A DNA stretch of 64,000 bases from Bacillota bacterium (GTDB lineage: Bacteria; Bacillota; Clostridia; DSM-8532), in NCBI GenBank assembly GCA_023415205.1, contig JAEZLR010000045.1, positions 223,044-287,043 of the forward strand. The letters are read 5' to 3'. The position numbers were made by a program, and so were the translations under genes. The notes under the pieces were generated by a model, which saw only the letters and a program-made list of their open reading frames with translations, was not told the origin of the DNA and made no database searches. Positions 50,745-59,824 of the stretch are shown here, piece by piece; position 1 is the stretch's first letter, and the number at the start of each line of letters is the position of its first letter.

Positions 50745-53700
50745 ACAAACCAAAAATTCATGAGCTTGCCAAGGAACTGAATGTGACAAGCAAGAGACTC
50801 ATGGAAAAACTAGCAGAGATTGGCATTCGTCCTAAGAGTCATATGACAACCTTGGAAGATGACGAGCTGGAAAAACTTTATAAGCATATTGGTGTAGTCA
50901 AGCGCGTCAAAAGCGATGCCGGTACCTCTCATGGTGATTCTGAGTCAAAGCTTGATCCTGCAGACATCGCGGCAAGAAAGAGTGCCCCCCGGATCATTCG
51001 GAAAACTGAGGTCATTATACGCGATGACACCCCTCCGCAGGAAAACAAGGACAAGAGGGAAAAACGAAGCTTCGTCCGCTCATCGGATAGTAATGATGGA
51101 CTGATGGCTGGTTTTACGCGCGGAAAAGAAAGCAGCATTATTTCCAATGTCAAAAAACGTTCTAAGTTTGAAGAGGAGGAGCACCATGAGGAACCCAAGC
51201 CTCTTCTTAAAAATGATGCCGAACATCATACCGATAAGCTTATCAAGCCGGGTGATGATATCCTAAGTATTAAAAAGGTCTCTCATAAACCAGAGAAGGT
51301 TGAGCACGCCGCAGATGACAGCGATGTAAAAGAGCAGGAGAATATGCAGAAAGAAAGTATTATGGTTGAGAAGCCTCAGGTTCAAAGTGTAAAGCAAGAG
51401 GACAAGTCAGAAAAAGTCGTACAAAAGTCGGATCCTTCAGAAAAAGTTGAATCTGAAAAGGCTGTAAAAGCTCCTACGAAGACAGAGGCTGTTTCTGTGG
51501 AGAAAAAGGCCGAGGTGACCGAAGAGAAAAAGCCTGTGGACGAAAAAGTAAAAGAGGCTACAGAAGAGGGCAAAACAACTGCTGAGAAGCCCCGCGAAGG
51601 CGGCTACCAGGGTGGCAACCGTGAGGGTGGCTACCAGGGCCAGCGCCAGGGAGATTTCAGGCCCCGCGAAGGCGGCTACCAGGGAGGCAACCGTGAGGGT
51701 GGCTACCAGGGCCAGCGCCAGGGCGACTTCAGACCCCGTGAGGGCGGCTACCAGGGAGGCAACCGTGAGGGTGGCTACCAGGGCCAGCGCCAGGGAGATT
51801 TCAGACCCCGCGAAGGCGGCTACCAGGGCGGCAACCGTGAGGGCGGCTACCAGGGGCAGCGCCAGGGCGATTTCAAGCCCCGCGAAGGCGGCTACCAGGG
51901 AGGCAACCGTGAGGGTGGCTACCAGGGCCAGCGCCAGGGCGATTTCAGGCCCCGTGAAGGCGGCTACCAGGGAGGCAACCGTGAGGGTGGCTACCAGGGC
52001 CAGCGCCAGGGAGACTTCAGGCCCCGCGAAGGCGGCTACCAGGGAGGCAACCGTGAGGGTGGCTACCAGGGCCAGCGCCAGGGCGATTTCTGGCCCCGTG
52101 AAGGCGGCTACCAGGGCGGTAACCGTGAAGGCGGCTACCAGGGCGGTAATCGTGAAGGCGGTTATCAGGGCCAACGCCAAGGAGAATACAGACCCCGGGA
52201 CGGAGCACCCCGCGAGGGAGGCTTCAGACGCGATGGGGCAGGAGGCCCAGGCGGCGGCTATCAGGGTCAGCGCCAGGGTGACAGACCCTATGGAAGTCGT
52301 CCTCCTTATGACAAGGACGCTAAACCTGATTTCGGCGGCAGACGCGACGACAGAGGGCCGGGAGGAAACAGAGGCAATAGAGGCCTTGTTATACCAAAGG
52401 CTGCAGCTCCTGCCGGTACAACAGAGGAGAAGGTCTTCACCCGCGGTGAAAGAAGAACCTTCCAGACTGTTGAAAAGCAAAAGGTAGAAAAGAAGGAACA
52501 GAAGAAGGAAGTAGCTCGTTCAGCACCTGGAGGTTCTGAAAAGGGCTCCAATATAAGGAAAAAAATTGATACTGTGGTGGGTCATAAGGCCAACGTCTCC
52601 GACATGATGTCCGATGAATTTGTTATCGATGTCTTCTATGATGATGCAGACGAAGCCATCAATGCCAAGAGAGCGGAGAAGAGGCTCAAAAAAGGCAAGC
52701 TAGAAAAAGTAAAGTATATCCCACCCAAGGCCGTTCTCACCGATATCACCCTTGGTGAAAGCGTTACTGTTAAGGAGCTTGCAGAAGCCCTTAAGAAAAC
52801 TGCTGCTGAGATTATCAAGCGCTTATTCCTGATGGGGATAACTGCAACTCAAAACCAGGAGTTGGATTTTGATACGGCTACCATCATTGCTGATGAATTT
52901 AATGTTAAGGTTCATAAGGCTGTTGTGGTCAGTCAGGAGGATATTCTTTTTGACGATTCCGAGGATGATTCTGAGAATATGATTTCCCGTCCTCCCGTTG
53001 TGGTGGTCATGGGCCATGTTGACCATGGTAAGACCTCCCTCCTTGACGCCATTCGTAGTGCCAATATTGCGGAGAAGGAAGCAGGCGGTATTACTCAGCA
53101 CATCGGTGCCTATACCGTTAATCTCCATGGCCGTGATATGACCTTCTTAGATACACCTGGTCACGAAGCCTTTACGGCCATGCGTGCCAGAGGTGCACAG
53201 GTTACTGATATTGCCATCCTCGTTGTTGCTGCTGATGACGGCGTGATGCCCCAAACGGTTGAGGCCATCAACCATGCCAAGGCTGCCGGTGTTTCCATCA
53301 TTGTAGCCATTAACAAGATCGACAGACCCAATGCCAATCCCGATCGTGTTAAGCAGGAACTGACCGAGCACGGGCTTTTGATTGAGGAATGGGGCGGCGA
53401 TGTTATCGCAGTTCCTGTTTCAGCCAAGAAGCATGAAAATATTGACCAACTTCTAGAAATGGTGCTTTTAACGGCCGATATTCTTGAACTCAAGGCCAAT
53501 CCCGATAAGCAGGCCAAGGGTACTGTTATCGAGGCTCAATTGGACAAGAATAAGGGCCCTGTCGCCACCCTTTTGGTACAGCGGGGAACACTCCGTGTGG
53601 GAGATGCCATCCTGTCTGGTTCCACCTTTGGACGTATTCGTTCCATGGTTAATGACAAGGGGCGTAAAATTAAGGAGGCCGGGCCTTCCATCCCAGTTGA

Positions 53701-54481
53701 AATCTTCGGTCTTTCTGATGTGCCCGAGGCCGGTGATCTGTTCTATGCCGTCACCGATGAGAAGGTGGCCAAGCAGCTTGCCGAAAAGCGTAAGGATGAA
53801 CGTCATGAGAAGAATATTGGTAGAGCCAAGATCTCCTTGGATGATCTCTTTAGCCAGATTCAACAGGGTAATGTGAAGGATCTGAACCTGATTGTCAAGG
53901 CAGACGTACAAGGCTCAGTGGAAGCTATTCGCCAGAGCATGGAAAAGCTCTCCAATGATGAAGTCAAGGTCAAGGTCATCCATGGAGCCGTCGGCGCAGT
54001 CATCGAGGCTGACGTAACGTTGGCCGAGGTTTCTAATGCCATCATCATCGGATTTAACGTAAGACCTGCCGTCAATGTTACTGAAATGGCTCAGGCTGCG
54101 GGTGTGGACATGAAACTCTACCGTATCATCTACGATGCTATTGAGGATATTCAGAAGGCTATGAAGGGTATGCTGGCCCCGACCTTCAAGGAAGTGGTCA
54201 ATGGCCATGCAGAGGTCAGACAGCTCTTCAAGGTATCCAATGTGGGAACCATCGGTGGTACCTATGTGACAGATGGTAAGATTATCCGCAGCTCCGATGT
54301 CCGTGTGGTTCGTGACGGTATCGTTGTGTTTGAGGGCAAGCTAGCCTCCTTGAAGCGCTTTAAGGATGATGCCAAAGAAGTGGCTTCCGGCTATGAATGC
54401 GGTATCATGATTGAACGCTTTAATGATATCAAGGAAGGCGATGTGATTGAATCCTTCCACATGGAAGAGGTTCAAAGATAA
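50741..54481 (+). CDS. infB: translation initiation factor IF-2 with expanded repeat linker
   Basis: IF-2 GTPase of 1246 residues, much longer than B. subtilis (about 716) or E. coli (890) IF-2. The IF2-N module is at about 4-50, a charged linker at 60-284, then a glycine/arginine/glutamine repeat (285-485) and a further RGG-like stretch to about 545. A second IF2-N-like module (about 670-720) precedes the GTPase with GHVDHGKTSLLD (G1), DTPGHEAF (G3) and NKIDR (G4). Domains II-IV follow. The start is a TTG overlapping ylxQ by 4 bp, preceded by GGGGGTGG. The conserved core shows no break, so the protein should be functional. Confidence 0.96.
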   Translation: MNKPKIHELAKELNVTSKRLMEKLAEIGIRPKSHMTTLEDDELEKLYKHIGVVKRVKSDAGTSHGDSESKLDPADIAARKSAPRIIRKTEVIIRDDTPPQENKDKREKRSFVRSSDSNDGLMAGFTRGKESSIISNVKKRSKFEEEEHHEEPKPLLKNDAEHHTDKLIKPGDDILSIKKVSHKPEKVEHAADDSDVKEQENMQKESIMVEKPQVQSVKQEDKSEKVVQKSDPSEKVESEKAVKAPTKTEAVSVEKKAEVTEEKKPVDEKVKEATEEGKTTAEKPREGGYQGGNREGGYQGQRQGDFRPREGGYQGGNREGGYQGQRQGDFRPREGGYQGGNREGGYQGQRQGDFRPREGGYQGGNREGGYQGQRQGDFKPREGGYQGGNREGGYQGQRQGDFRPREGGYQGGNREGGYQGQRQGDFRPREGGYQGGNREGGYQGQRQGDFWPREGGYQGGNREGGYQGGNREGGYQGQRQGEYRPRDGAPREGGFRRDGAGGPGGGYQGQRQGDRPYGSRPPYDKDAKPDFGGRRDDRGPGGNRGNRGLVIPKAAAPAGTTEEKVFTRGERRTFQTVEKQKVEKKEQKKEVARSAPGGSEKGSNIRKKIDTVVGHKANVSDMMSDEFVIDVFYDDADEAINAKRAEKRLKKGKLEKVKYIPPKAVLTDITLGESVTVKELAEALKKTAAEIIKRLFLMGITATQNQELDFDTATIIADEFNVKVHKAVVVSQEDILFDDSEDDSENMISRPPVVVVMGHVDHGKTSLLDAIRSANIAEKEAGGITQHIGAYTVNLHGRDMTFLDTPGHEAFTAMRARGAQVTDIAILVVAADDGVMPQTVEAINHAKAAGVSIIVAINKIDRPNANPDRVKQELTEHGLLIEEWGGDVIAVPVSAKKHENIDQLLEMVLLTADILELKANPDKQAKGTVIEAQLDKNKGPVATLLVQRGTLRVGDAILSGSTFGRIRSMVNDKGRKIKEAGPSIPVEIFGLSDVPEAGDLFYAVTDEKVAKQLAEKRKDERHEKNIGRAKISLDDLFSQIQQGNVKDLNLIVKADVQGSVEAIRQSMEKLSNDEVKVKVIHGAVGAVIEADVTLAEVSNAIIIGFNVRPAVNVTEMAQAAGVDMKLYRIIYDAIEDIQKAMKGMLAPTFKEVVNGHAEVRQLFKVSNVGTIGGTYVTDGKIIRSSDVRVVRDGIVVFEGKLASLKRFKDDAKEVASGYECGIMIERFNDIKEGDVIESFHMEEVQR
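51593..52195 (+). repeat. 72-bp tandem repeat in infB
   Basis: Seven consecutive 72-bp units (starting at 51593, 51665, 51737, 51809, 51881, 51953, 52025) and an eighth of 99 bp at 52097 carrying an internal 27-bp duplication. Each unit codes 24 residues, REGGYQGGNREGG followed by YQGQRQGDFRP, with single changes (R to K in unit 4, R to W in unit 7, DF to EY in unit 8). Units differ mostly at synonymous third positions (CGC/CGT, GAA/GAG). All lengths are multiples of 3. Confidence 0.97.
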
Positions 54482-54603
54482 CGTCTTGGAAATAATTTTA
54501 TAAAGCCTTTCATCACCGTCCCATTTTGGGGCGGTGAATGTTTAATGGCAACTATCACACTGTTTCCCAGGGATTTTATTACGAAGTAACAAGGTTCCCG
54601 GGC

Positions 54604-54635
54604 CCCCGCAAGCAATCTACGATTGCTTAGCGGGG
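54604..54635 (+). other. strong hairpin in the infB-rbfA gap
   Basis: CCCCGC-AAGCAATC pairs with GATTGCTT-GCGGGG (one bulged A, three-base loop) in the 240-bp gap between infB and rbfA. A weaker stem TCACCGTCCC / GGGGCGGTGA lies at about 54512-54538. The second is followed by TGGGGTTCTTATTTG, not a clean T-run. Likely a partial terminator, processing site or dispersed repeat. Confidence 0.5.
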
Positions 54636-54721
54636 TGGGGTTCTTATTTGTGCAATCTAAATCCTGCTTTCGGGGAATATATAAACATAGATAAAATTTT
54701 TTTGGAGGGGTTGGTGTTTTT

Positions 54722-55096
54722 ATGGATAGAACGGACAGAATCTCTGAAGAGATAAAAAGAGAACTAAGCGATCTTATACGTCATCAAATCAAGGATCCCA
54801 GGCTGCCAGAATTTGTATCCATCACCTTGGTGCGTGTCACCAAGGATTTGCGGTATGCCAAGGTTTATGTCAGCGTTTTAGGGGATGAGGATAAGAAAAA
54901 GGGTGCTTTGGCGGCTTTAACGCATGCTGCAGGATTTATCCGTCATGAAATAGGGCAGCGTATCAATTTAAGATATACCCCTGAGTTCAACTTTAAGCTG
55001 GATGACTCCATTGAACAGGGGATGTATTTAAGTAAGCTGATAGATGAAACCGTCGGGAAGAACTCCAAGAACCAGGCCCCCGATAATAACGAATAA
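54722..55096 (+). CDS. rbfA: 30S ribosome-binding factor RbfA
   Basis: 16S rRNA maturation factor of 124 residues: RISEEIKRELSDLIRHQIKDPRL, VSITLVRVTKDLRYAKVYVS, and LRYTPEFNFKLDDSIEQG. TTGGAGGGG precedes the ATG. NrnA follows after 16 bp. Confidence 0.94.
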   Translation: MDRTDRISEEIKRELSDLIRHQIKDPRLPEFVSITLVRVTKDLRYAKVYVSVLGDEDKKKGALAALTHAAGFIRHEIGQRINLRYTPEFNFKLDDSIEQGMYLSKLIDETVGKNSKNQAPDNNE

Positions 55097-55112
55097 AGGA
55101 AGGGTAACTTAC

Positions 55113-56090
55113 ATGATCATGGACGCAACACTTTCGAAGGTTGCAGAAAAGCTGATAGAAGCCAGGGACATTGTCATCCTTCCTCACATTAATGCCGATG
55201 GTGATGCGCTTGGGGCGGCTTTGGCTCTGGCTCTGGCTTTAAAAGATATGAACAAGGACGTGGATATTCTTGTGGAGGAGGAGGTTCCCTCCAATCTGGA
55301 CTTCCTTCCCGGTCAGGAGCTTATAAAGCATGATCCTAAAAAAAGCTATCATGTGGCCCTGAATATAGATAACGGAGATATTACGCGGTTGGGGCTCCGG
55401 GAGCCCTATTTCCATAAAGCTGATATCAGGCTCAGTATAGACCATCATGCCACCAATAAGGTTGAAGCGGATTATTCCTATATCGATATTAAGTCCTCGG
55501 CAACAGGGGAAATTGTCTATGACCTGATCCTATACTACCTTAAAGGCAGGCTGAACAAGGATATTGCCCTTTGTCTTTACACCGCTATTGTAACCGACAC
55601 AGGAGGCTTTCGTTATACCAATACCACACCCAGAACATTGGAAATCAGTGCCGAGCTTTTGAAGTTTGAGATTGATTTCCCTTATGTCATAAAAAAGGTC
55701 TTTGATATGGTTTCCCATACCAAGCTGTTCCTGATGAAGCAGACCATGAACTCCCTAAGGCTTCTTGACAAAGGAAGGCTGGCCGTATCTTATATTACCT
55801 ATGAGGACATGAAGGGTCTATCGGCAAAAAACGACGATTTTGAAGGCCTGGTAAACATTGGACGCAACCTGATGGGGGTAGAGGTTTCCGTGTTTTTACG
55901 GGAGGACCCCAAGGGTCAATTCAGAGGCAATTTACGATCCAACAACTATGTGGATGTATCAAAAATCGCCGAGAAATTCAATGGCGGTGGACATAAACGC
56001 GCGGCAGGCTTTAACCGGGAGGGTGAACTGGAGGAAGTGATCACCGCCCTCACCGATGCCATTCTGCCTGAAATCCGGAGAGACGCATAA
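55113..56090 (+). CDS. nrnA: DHH-family oligoribonuclease/pAp phosphatase NrnA
   Basis: Bifunctional nanoRNase and 3'-phosphoadenosine 5'-phosphate phosphatase, 325 residues. DHH-domain motifs are PHINADGDALGAAL and SIDHHATN, then TDTGGFRYTN; the DHHA1 domain ends with NGGGHKRAAGF. GGAAGGG precedes ATG 55113; the frame extends into rbfA. The stop overlaps the truB ATG (TAATG). Confidence 0.93.
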   Translation: MIMDATLSKVAEKLIEARDIVILPHINADGDALGAALALALALKDMNKDVDILVEEEVPSNLDFLPGQELIKHDPKKSYHVALNIDNGDITRLGLREPYFHKADIRLSIDHHATNKVEADYSYIDIKSSATGEIVYDLILYYLKGRLNKDIALCLYTAIVTDTGGFRYTNTTPRTLEISAELLKFEIDFPYVIKKVFDMVSHTKLFLMKQTMNSLRLLDKGRLAVSYITYEDMKGLSAKNDDFEGLVNIGRNLMGVEVSVFLREDPKGQFRGNLRSNNYVDVSKIAEKFNGGGHKRAAGFNREGELEEVITALTDAILPEIRRDA

Positions 56091-56992
56091 TGGATGGCAT
56101 TCTGAATATTCATAAGCCTCTGGGTATGACGTCTTTTGACGTGGTGGCCCGGGTGAGGCGCTTAACAGAAACCAAAAAAGTAGGCCATACGGGTACCCTT
56201 GACCCTGATGCCGAAGGTGTGCTCCCTGTCTGTGTCGGGAAGGCCACCAAGATTATTGAATTTCTTATGGAAAAGGACAAGGCCTATCGGGTTGGCCTGC
56301 TTTTGGGAAGCACCACCGACACCCAGGATGCAACGGGAACCCTGCTGGAGGAAAAACCAGTCACGGCTTCATTTGATGAAATCAAAGAAACCATAGCATC
56401 CTTTACTGGAGTTAAAGAACAGATTCCCCCCATGTATTCGGCCATACGTATCAATGGAAAAAGACTTTATGAGCTTGCGCGCCAGGGCGTAGAGATCGAT
56501 CGGAAGCCCCGGACGGTGCAATTTTATGCCATAAGCCTTGTCAAAATGGAGAAAAAAGCCGATAAAGTCAGTGTTATTATGGATGTGGAATGCTCCAAGG
56601 GTACATATATGAGAACCCTTTGCCATGATATAGGCAGAGCCCTGGGGTGTGGGGGCATCATGGAATCCCTTTTAAGGACGCGTTCCGGGCCTTTTTCCCT
56701 GGAACAATCCCATACGCTGGAAGCTCTTTCCCAGCTCAAGGAGCTCAACAAGCTGGAAACCGCCCTGTTAGCCCCGGATCAGGCTGTCTTGGCCCTACCC
56801 TCAGTCAAGGTTGTTGACAGGGATGCACTCAGGCTGAGAAATGGATTGACTGTGAGAAATGAGCAAATAAACGGCATAAAGGATTTTTTGCGGATATACC
56901 ATGAAAACGGTCAATTTCTTGCCATTGGCAAGATCATAGAAAAGGACGGCGTTCCCCAATTAAAATCCCATAAATGGTTGGACAGCCAGTGA
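56090..56992 (+). CDS. truB: tRNA pseudouridine(55) synthase
   Basis: TruB of 300 residues that makes pseudouridine 55 in the T-arm of tRNA. Seen: ILNIHKPLGMTSFDVV, the catalytic GHTGTLDPDAEGVLPVCVG (Asp), PPMYSAIRINGKRLYELAR and CSKGTYMRTLCHDIG. The C-terminal PUA-like part is present. Operon position between nrnA and ribF is standard in Firmicutes. Confidence 0.96.
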   Translation: MDGILNIHKPLGMTSFDVVARVRRLTETKKVGHTGTLDPDAEGVLPVCVGKATKIIEFLMEKDKAYRVGLLLGSTTDTQDATGTLLEEKPVTASFDEIKETIASFTGVKEQIPPMYSAIRINGKRLYELARQGVEIDRKPRTVQFYAISLVKMEKKADKVSVIMDVECSKGTYMRTLCHDIGRALGCGGIMESLLRTRSGPFSLEQSHTLEALSQLKELNKLETALLAPDQAVLALPSVKVVDRDALRLRNGLTVRNEQINGIKDFLRIYHENGQFLAIGKIIEKDGVPQLKSHKWLDSQ

Positions 56993-57019
56993 AAGAGCCT
57001 GTGAAAGGATGAAGAAATT

Positions 57020-57952
57020 TTGCAAGTCATAACGAATTTTGGCACCGACAGAATGACACAACACACCGGTGTTGGACTTGGGAATTTTGATGGATTACAT
57101 ATCGGGCATATGGCCCTGATTAATACCCTTATTAGTGAGTGCCGCTTAAATGGGCTGAAATCAGTAGTGTATACCTTTACCAAGCACCCCGATCATATGC
57201 TCAGAAAGGCGCTCATCAGCCCACTTATCACCACCAATGACCAGAAAACCCGCCTGCTTTCCACCAGCGATCTGGATATGCTTTATTATCAGGAATTTGA
57301 TGAGGCCTATTCGCGGCTTTCGCCCGAGGATTTCGTCAAGGATGTGCTAATATCCCGCCTGAAAATTCGTCTGGCCGTTGTGGGCTTTAACTATCGTTTT
57401 GGCTATATGGGTGGAGGCGATGTGGAGTATTTGAAAAAGTGCGGAGAAAAGTATGGTTTCAGGGTCATTGTGGTCCCTCCGGTCAAGGTGAATGCTGAGA
57501 TTGTCAGCAGCACGCTAATCCGAAGCTATATCAGAAAAGGGAGAATGGACAGGGTTTTTCAGTTGCTCGGCAGACATTTTTCCCTTTACGGTACAGTGGT
57601 TGGGGGGCGCCGTATAGGACGCACATTAGGCTTTCCCACGGCTAACATTCTCGCCCACCCCGAGATGGTGGTCCCTGCTAATGGGGTTTATATCACCAAG
57701 ACATTATTGAACGGCACTTGGCTTAACAGCATCACCAATGTGGGCATTGCGCCCACCGTCAGGGATGGAAGTCTTTTCAGTATTGAGACTCATTTACTGG
57801 ATCACGATGAGGATATTTATGGCAAGGCAATTGAAGTATGCTTTATTCAGAAGCTTAGAGGGGAAAAGCGCTTTGAAAGCGTAGAATCGTTAAAAAAGCA
57901 GGTGCATCAGGATATCCAGTCAGCCCATGCTTACTGGCAGGTCTTGAAATAG
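57020..57952 (+). CDS. ribF: bifunctional riboflavin kinase/FAD synthetase
   Basis: RibF of 310 residues: N-terminal FMN adenylyltransferase (GLGNFDGLHIGHMALI; SSTLIRSYIRKG) and C-terminal riboflavin kinase (RRIGRTLGFPTANI; GVYITKTLLNG; SIETHLLDHDEDIYG). It starts at a TTG after GAAAGGATG. It is the last gene of the rimP operon; a terminator hairpin overlaps the next gene's start. Confidence 0.95.
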   Translation: MQVITNFGTDRMTQHTGVGLGNFDGLHIGHMALINTLISECRLNGLKSVVYTFTKHPDHMLRKALISPLITTNDQKTRLLSTSDLDMLYYQEFDEAYSRLSPEDFVKDVLISRLKIRLAVVGFNYRFGYMGGGDVEYLKKCGEKYGFRVIVVPPVKVNAEIVSSTLIRSYIRKGRMDRVFQLLGRHFSLYGTVVGGRRIGRTLGFPTANILAHPEMVVPANGVYITKTLLNGTWLNSITNVGIAPTVRDGSLFSIETHLLDHDEDIYGKAIEVCFIQKLRGEKRFESVESLKKQVHQDIQSAHAYWQVLK

Positions 57953-57980
57953 AGATTGAAAGTGAATAGGATTGATAGGG

Positions 57981-58025
57981 CACACTCCTGGGAATACTTA
58001 TAGGGCATAAGGGGGTGTGTTTTTT
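57981..58025 (+). terminator. terminator after ribF, overlapping the next gene's start
   Basis: CACACTCC (57981-57988) pairs with GGGGTGTG (58012-58019, one G-T pair), followed by six T. The descending arm is also the ribosome-binding site of the downstream transpeptidase gene. Confidence 0.7.
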
Positions 58026-59679
58026 GTTTCACAAACGCTTTAAGCTCATACGCTTTGTTTTTTTCCTCTGCCTGGTGGGGCTTTGCCTCAGGCTCATGAC
58101 CATCAGCTCGGTCTCAGGAAAACAGTACTCATTAGCGGCGGCCAGCCAGCAGACCCGTAACCGGCTGATCTATATTGAGAGAGGGGACATTCTGGATAGG
58201 AACGGCATCCCCATGACGGGCAGAGAGGTTGAGTGGAAGGCCATCCTTGAGCCGGCCTCACTCTTGAGCTTGCCCGGGAGCCTCCGTACCATAGCGGATA
58301 TTTTAGAGGTACCTATCCATCAATTGACCCAGACCCTTTCCTCCGACAATCTGCCCTATCTTGTGAATATCACTCCGGCACAGGCCGAAGCTATTGCCGA
58401 TTCCTCCCTGGGGGGCATCAGTGTTATGGATATGCGGATAAGAAACGGTGCGGATACATTGGCTCCTCATATTCTGGGATATACTGACCAAAAGGGGCAG
58501 GAGGGGCTTGCCGGTCTTGAAAAGGCTTATCAGGAAACCTTGGATAGAGGCGGGGGTGTCTACGCCGGTATTTTAGCCGATGCCGGAAATACGGTGATGA
58601 ATGATTTCGGATATAGAGTCTGGAATACCATGGGCAAGGAGAAGCTTGATGTTAAGCTGACCTTGGATTATCATATCCAATCAATCGTGGAGGAAGTAAT
58701 GGGGAGGATGGTGGACAAAGGGGCTGCCGTGGTTGTAGATATCCTCACGGGGGAGATTTACGCCCTATGTTCCTGTCCCGACTATAATCCGGCCTATATC
58801 AACCCCTACCTCCATGATGAGAATCAGCCCCTCTTTAACCGGGCCTTGGGAGCCTATACACCGGGCTCAATTTTTAAGATTATCACAGCAGCCGCAGCTC
58901 TTGAAAATGGCATCTCGGCAGACCTTTCCTTTGATTGTCCGGGATATGTGGATTTTGATGGTACGCTGATGAAATGCTGGAGCTATGGTTCGGGGGGACA
59001 TGGAACAGTGAATATGGCACAGGCCTTTGCTCAGTCCTGCAACTCCTATTTTATTAAACTTGGCATGGAGCTAGGACGGGACAAGATTCTGGATATGGCC
59101 CGCCAGTTTGGATTGGGGAGCAAAACAGGCCTATATCTGGAAGGGATTGATGAACCGCCGGGCGAGGTCCCTAGTACCCTCGGCCAGGCTTCCGATGCCG
59201 AAATCGGCAATCTTGCCATCGGACAGGGAAATCTCCTGGTTTCTGCCGTTCAGGCAGCCAATGTGAGTGCCGTAATTGCCAATGGGGGAATTCTTAACAG
59301 GCTGACCTTAGTGGACAGTATTGTCAATCAGAAGGGTGAACGGGTTCGAAATATCTCTACACCTTCCTGGAAAAGAGTCATTTCCAAGGAAACGGCGGCA
59401 AGTCTCCAGGGCATGATGCTCATGACTGTACAGTCCGGCACCGGAGAACTGGCCAATATCAAGGGCTATGGCGGGAGTGCGGGTAAAACGGGAAGCGCTG
59501 AAACCGGGTGGATTAAGGACGACCGTGCCATCCTTCACGCCTGGTTTTCAGGGTACTTCCCAACCAATGCTCCCCGCTATGCGCTCTGTGTGTTTATCGA
59601 GGACGGGAAAAGCGGTGCCAGTAGCGCCGCTCCGGTCTTTGCCGAAATATCGGCAAAAATTGTTGACGCAGGCTATTAG
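58024..59679 (+). CDS. penicillin-binding transpeptidase
   Basis: Class B penicillin-binding protein of about 551 residues: N-terminal membrane helix (about 8-25), a short dimerisation domain with the RNRLIYIERGDILDRNG block, and the transpeptidase with PGSIFKI (S-x-x-K), SCNSYF (S-x-N) and AGKTGSAE (K-T-G). No PASTA domains are present. A TTG start at 58024 behind AGGGGGTG is preferred over GTG 58015. The general plan fits PBP2/SpoVD-like enzymes for elongation or sporulation, but no shape or division genes adjoin it. Confidence 0.88.
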   Translation: MFHKRFKLIRFVFFLCLVGLCLRLMTISSVSGKQYSLAAASQQTRNRLIYIERGDILDRNGIPMTGREVEWKAILEPASLLSLPGSLRTIADILEVPIHQLTQTLSSDNLPYLVNITPAQAEAIADSSLGGISVMDMRIRNGADTLAPHILGYTDQKGQEGLAGLEKAYQETLDRGGGVYAGILADAGNTVMNDFGYRVWNTMGKEKLDVKLTLDYHIQSIVEEVMGRMVDKGAAVVVDILTGEIYALCSCPDYNPAYINPYLHDENQPLFNRALGAYTPGSIFKIITAAAALENGISADLSFDCPGYVDFDGTLMKCWSYGSGGHGTVNMAQAFAQSCNSYFIKLGMELGRDKILDMARQFGLGSKTGLYLEGIDEPPGEVPSTLGQASDAEIGNLAIGQGNLLVSAVQAANVSAVIANGGILNRLTLVDSIVNQKGERVRNISTPSWKRVISKETAASLQGMMLMTVQSGTGELANIKGYGGSAGKTGSAETGWIKDDRAILHAWFSGYFPTNAPRYALCVFIEDGKSGASSAAPVFAEISAKIVDAGY

Positions 59680-59824
59680 GTGCGTTGGAATATAACCCAC
59701 GCTCCTTAACAAATCTTTGGCGGGGAATCAGACATTCAAAACACCGCCTCGTACAATGGAATGAAAAGAGAAATTGAAGCTTCGATTTTCGAATTAACCG
59801 ATACATTGTTAAGAGGTGTTCGAT

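Noticed and set aside
51593..52195. CRISPR-like array
   Set aside because: Repeats are head-to-tail, in frame and without unique spacers, inside infB.
51437..52480. Long open frames over the infB repeat: 347 codons on the minus strand and 291 codons (51612-52487) in another plus frame
   Set aside because: They arise because a 72-bp GC-rich repeat without stops in one frame lacks stops in the others. Products are low-complexity, with no ribosome site and no family features.
59335..59360. GTTCGAAAT resembling a tRNA T-loop
   Set aside because: Lies inside the transpeptidase coding sequence with no cloverleaf around it; no tRNA gene was found in the window.
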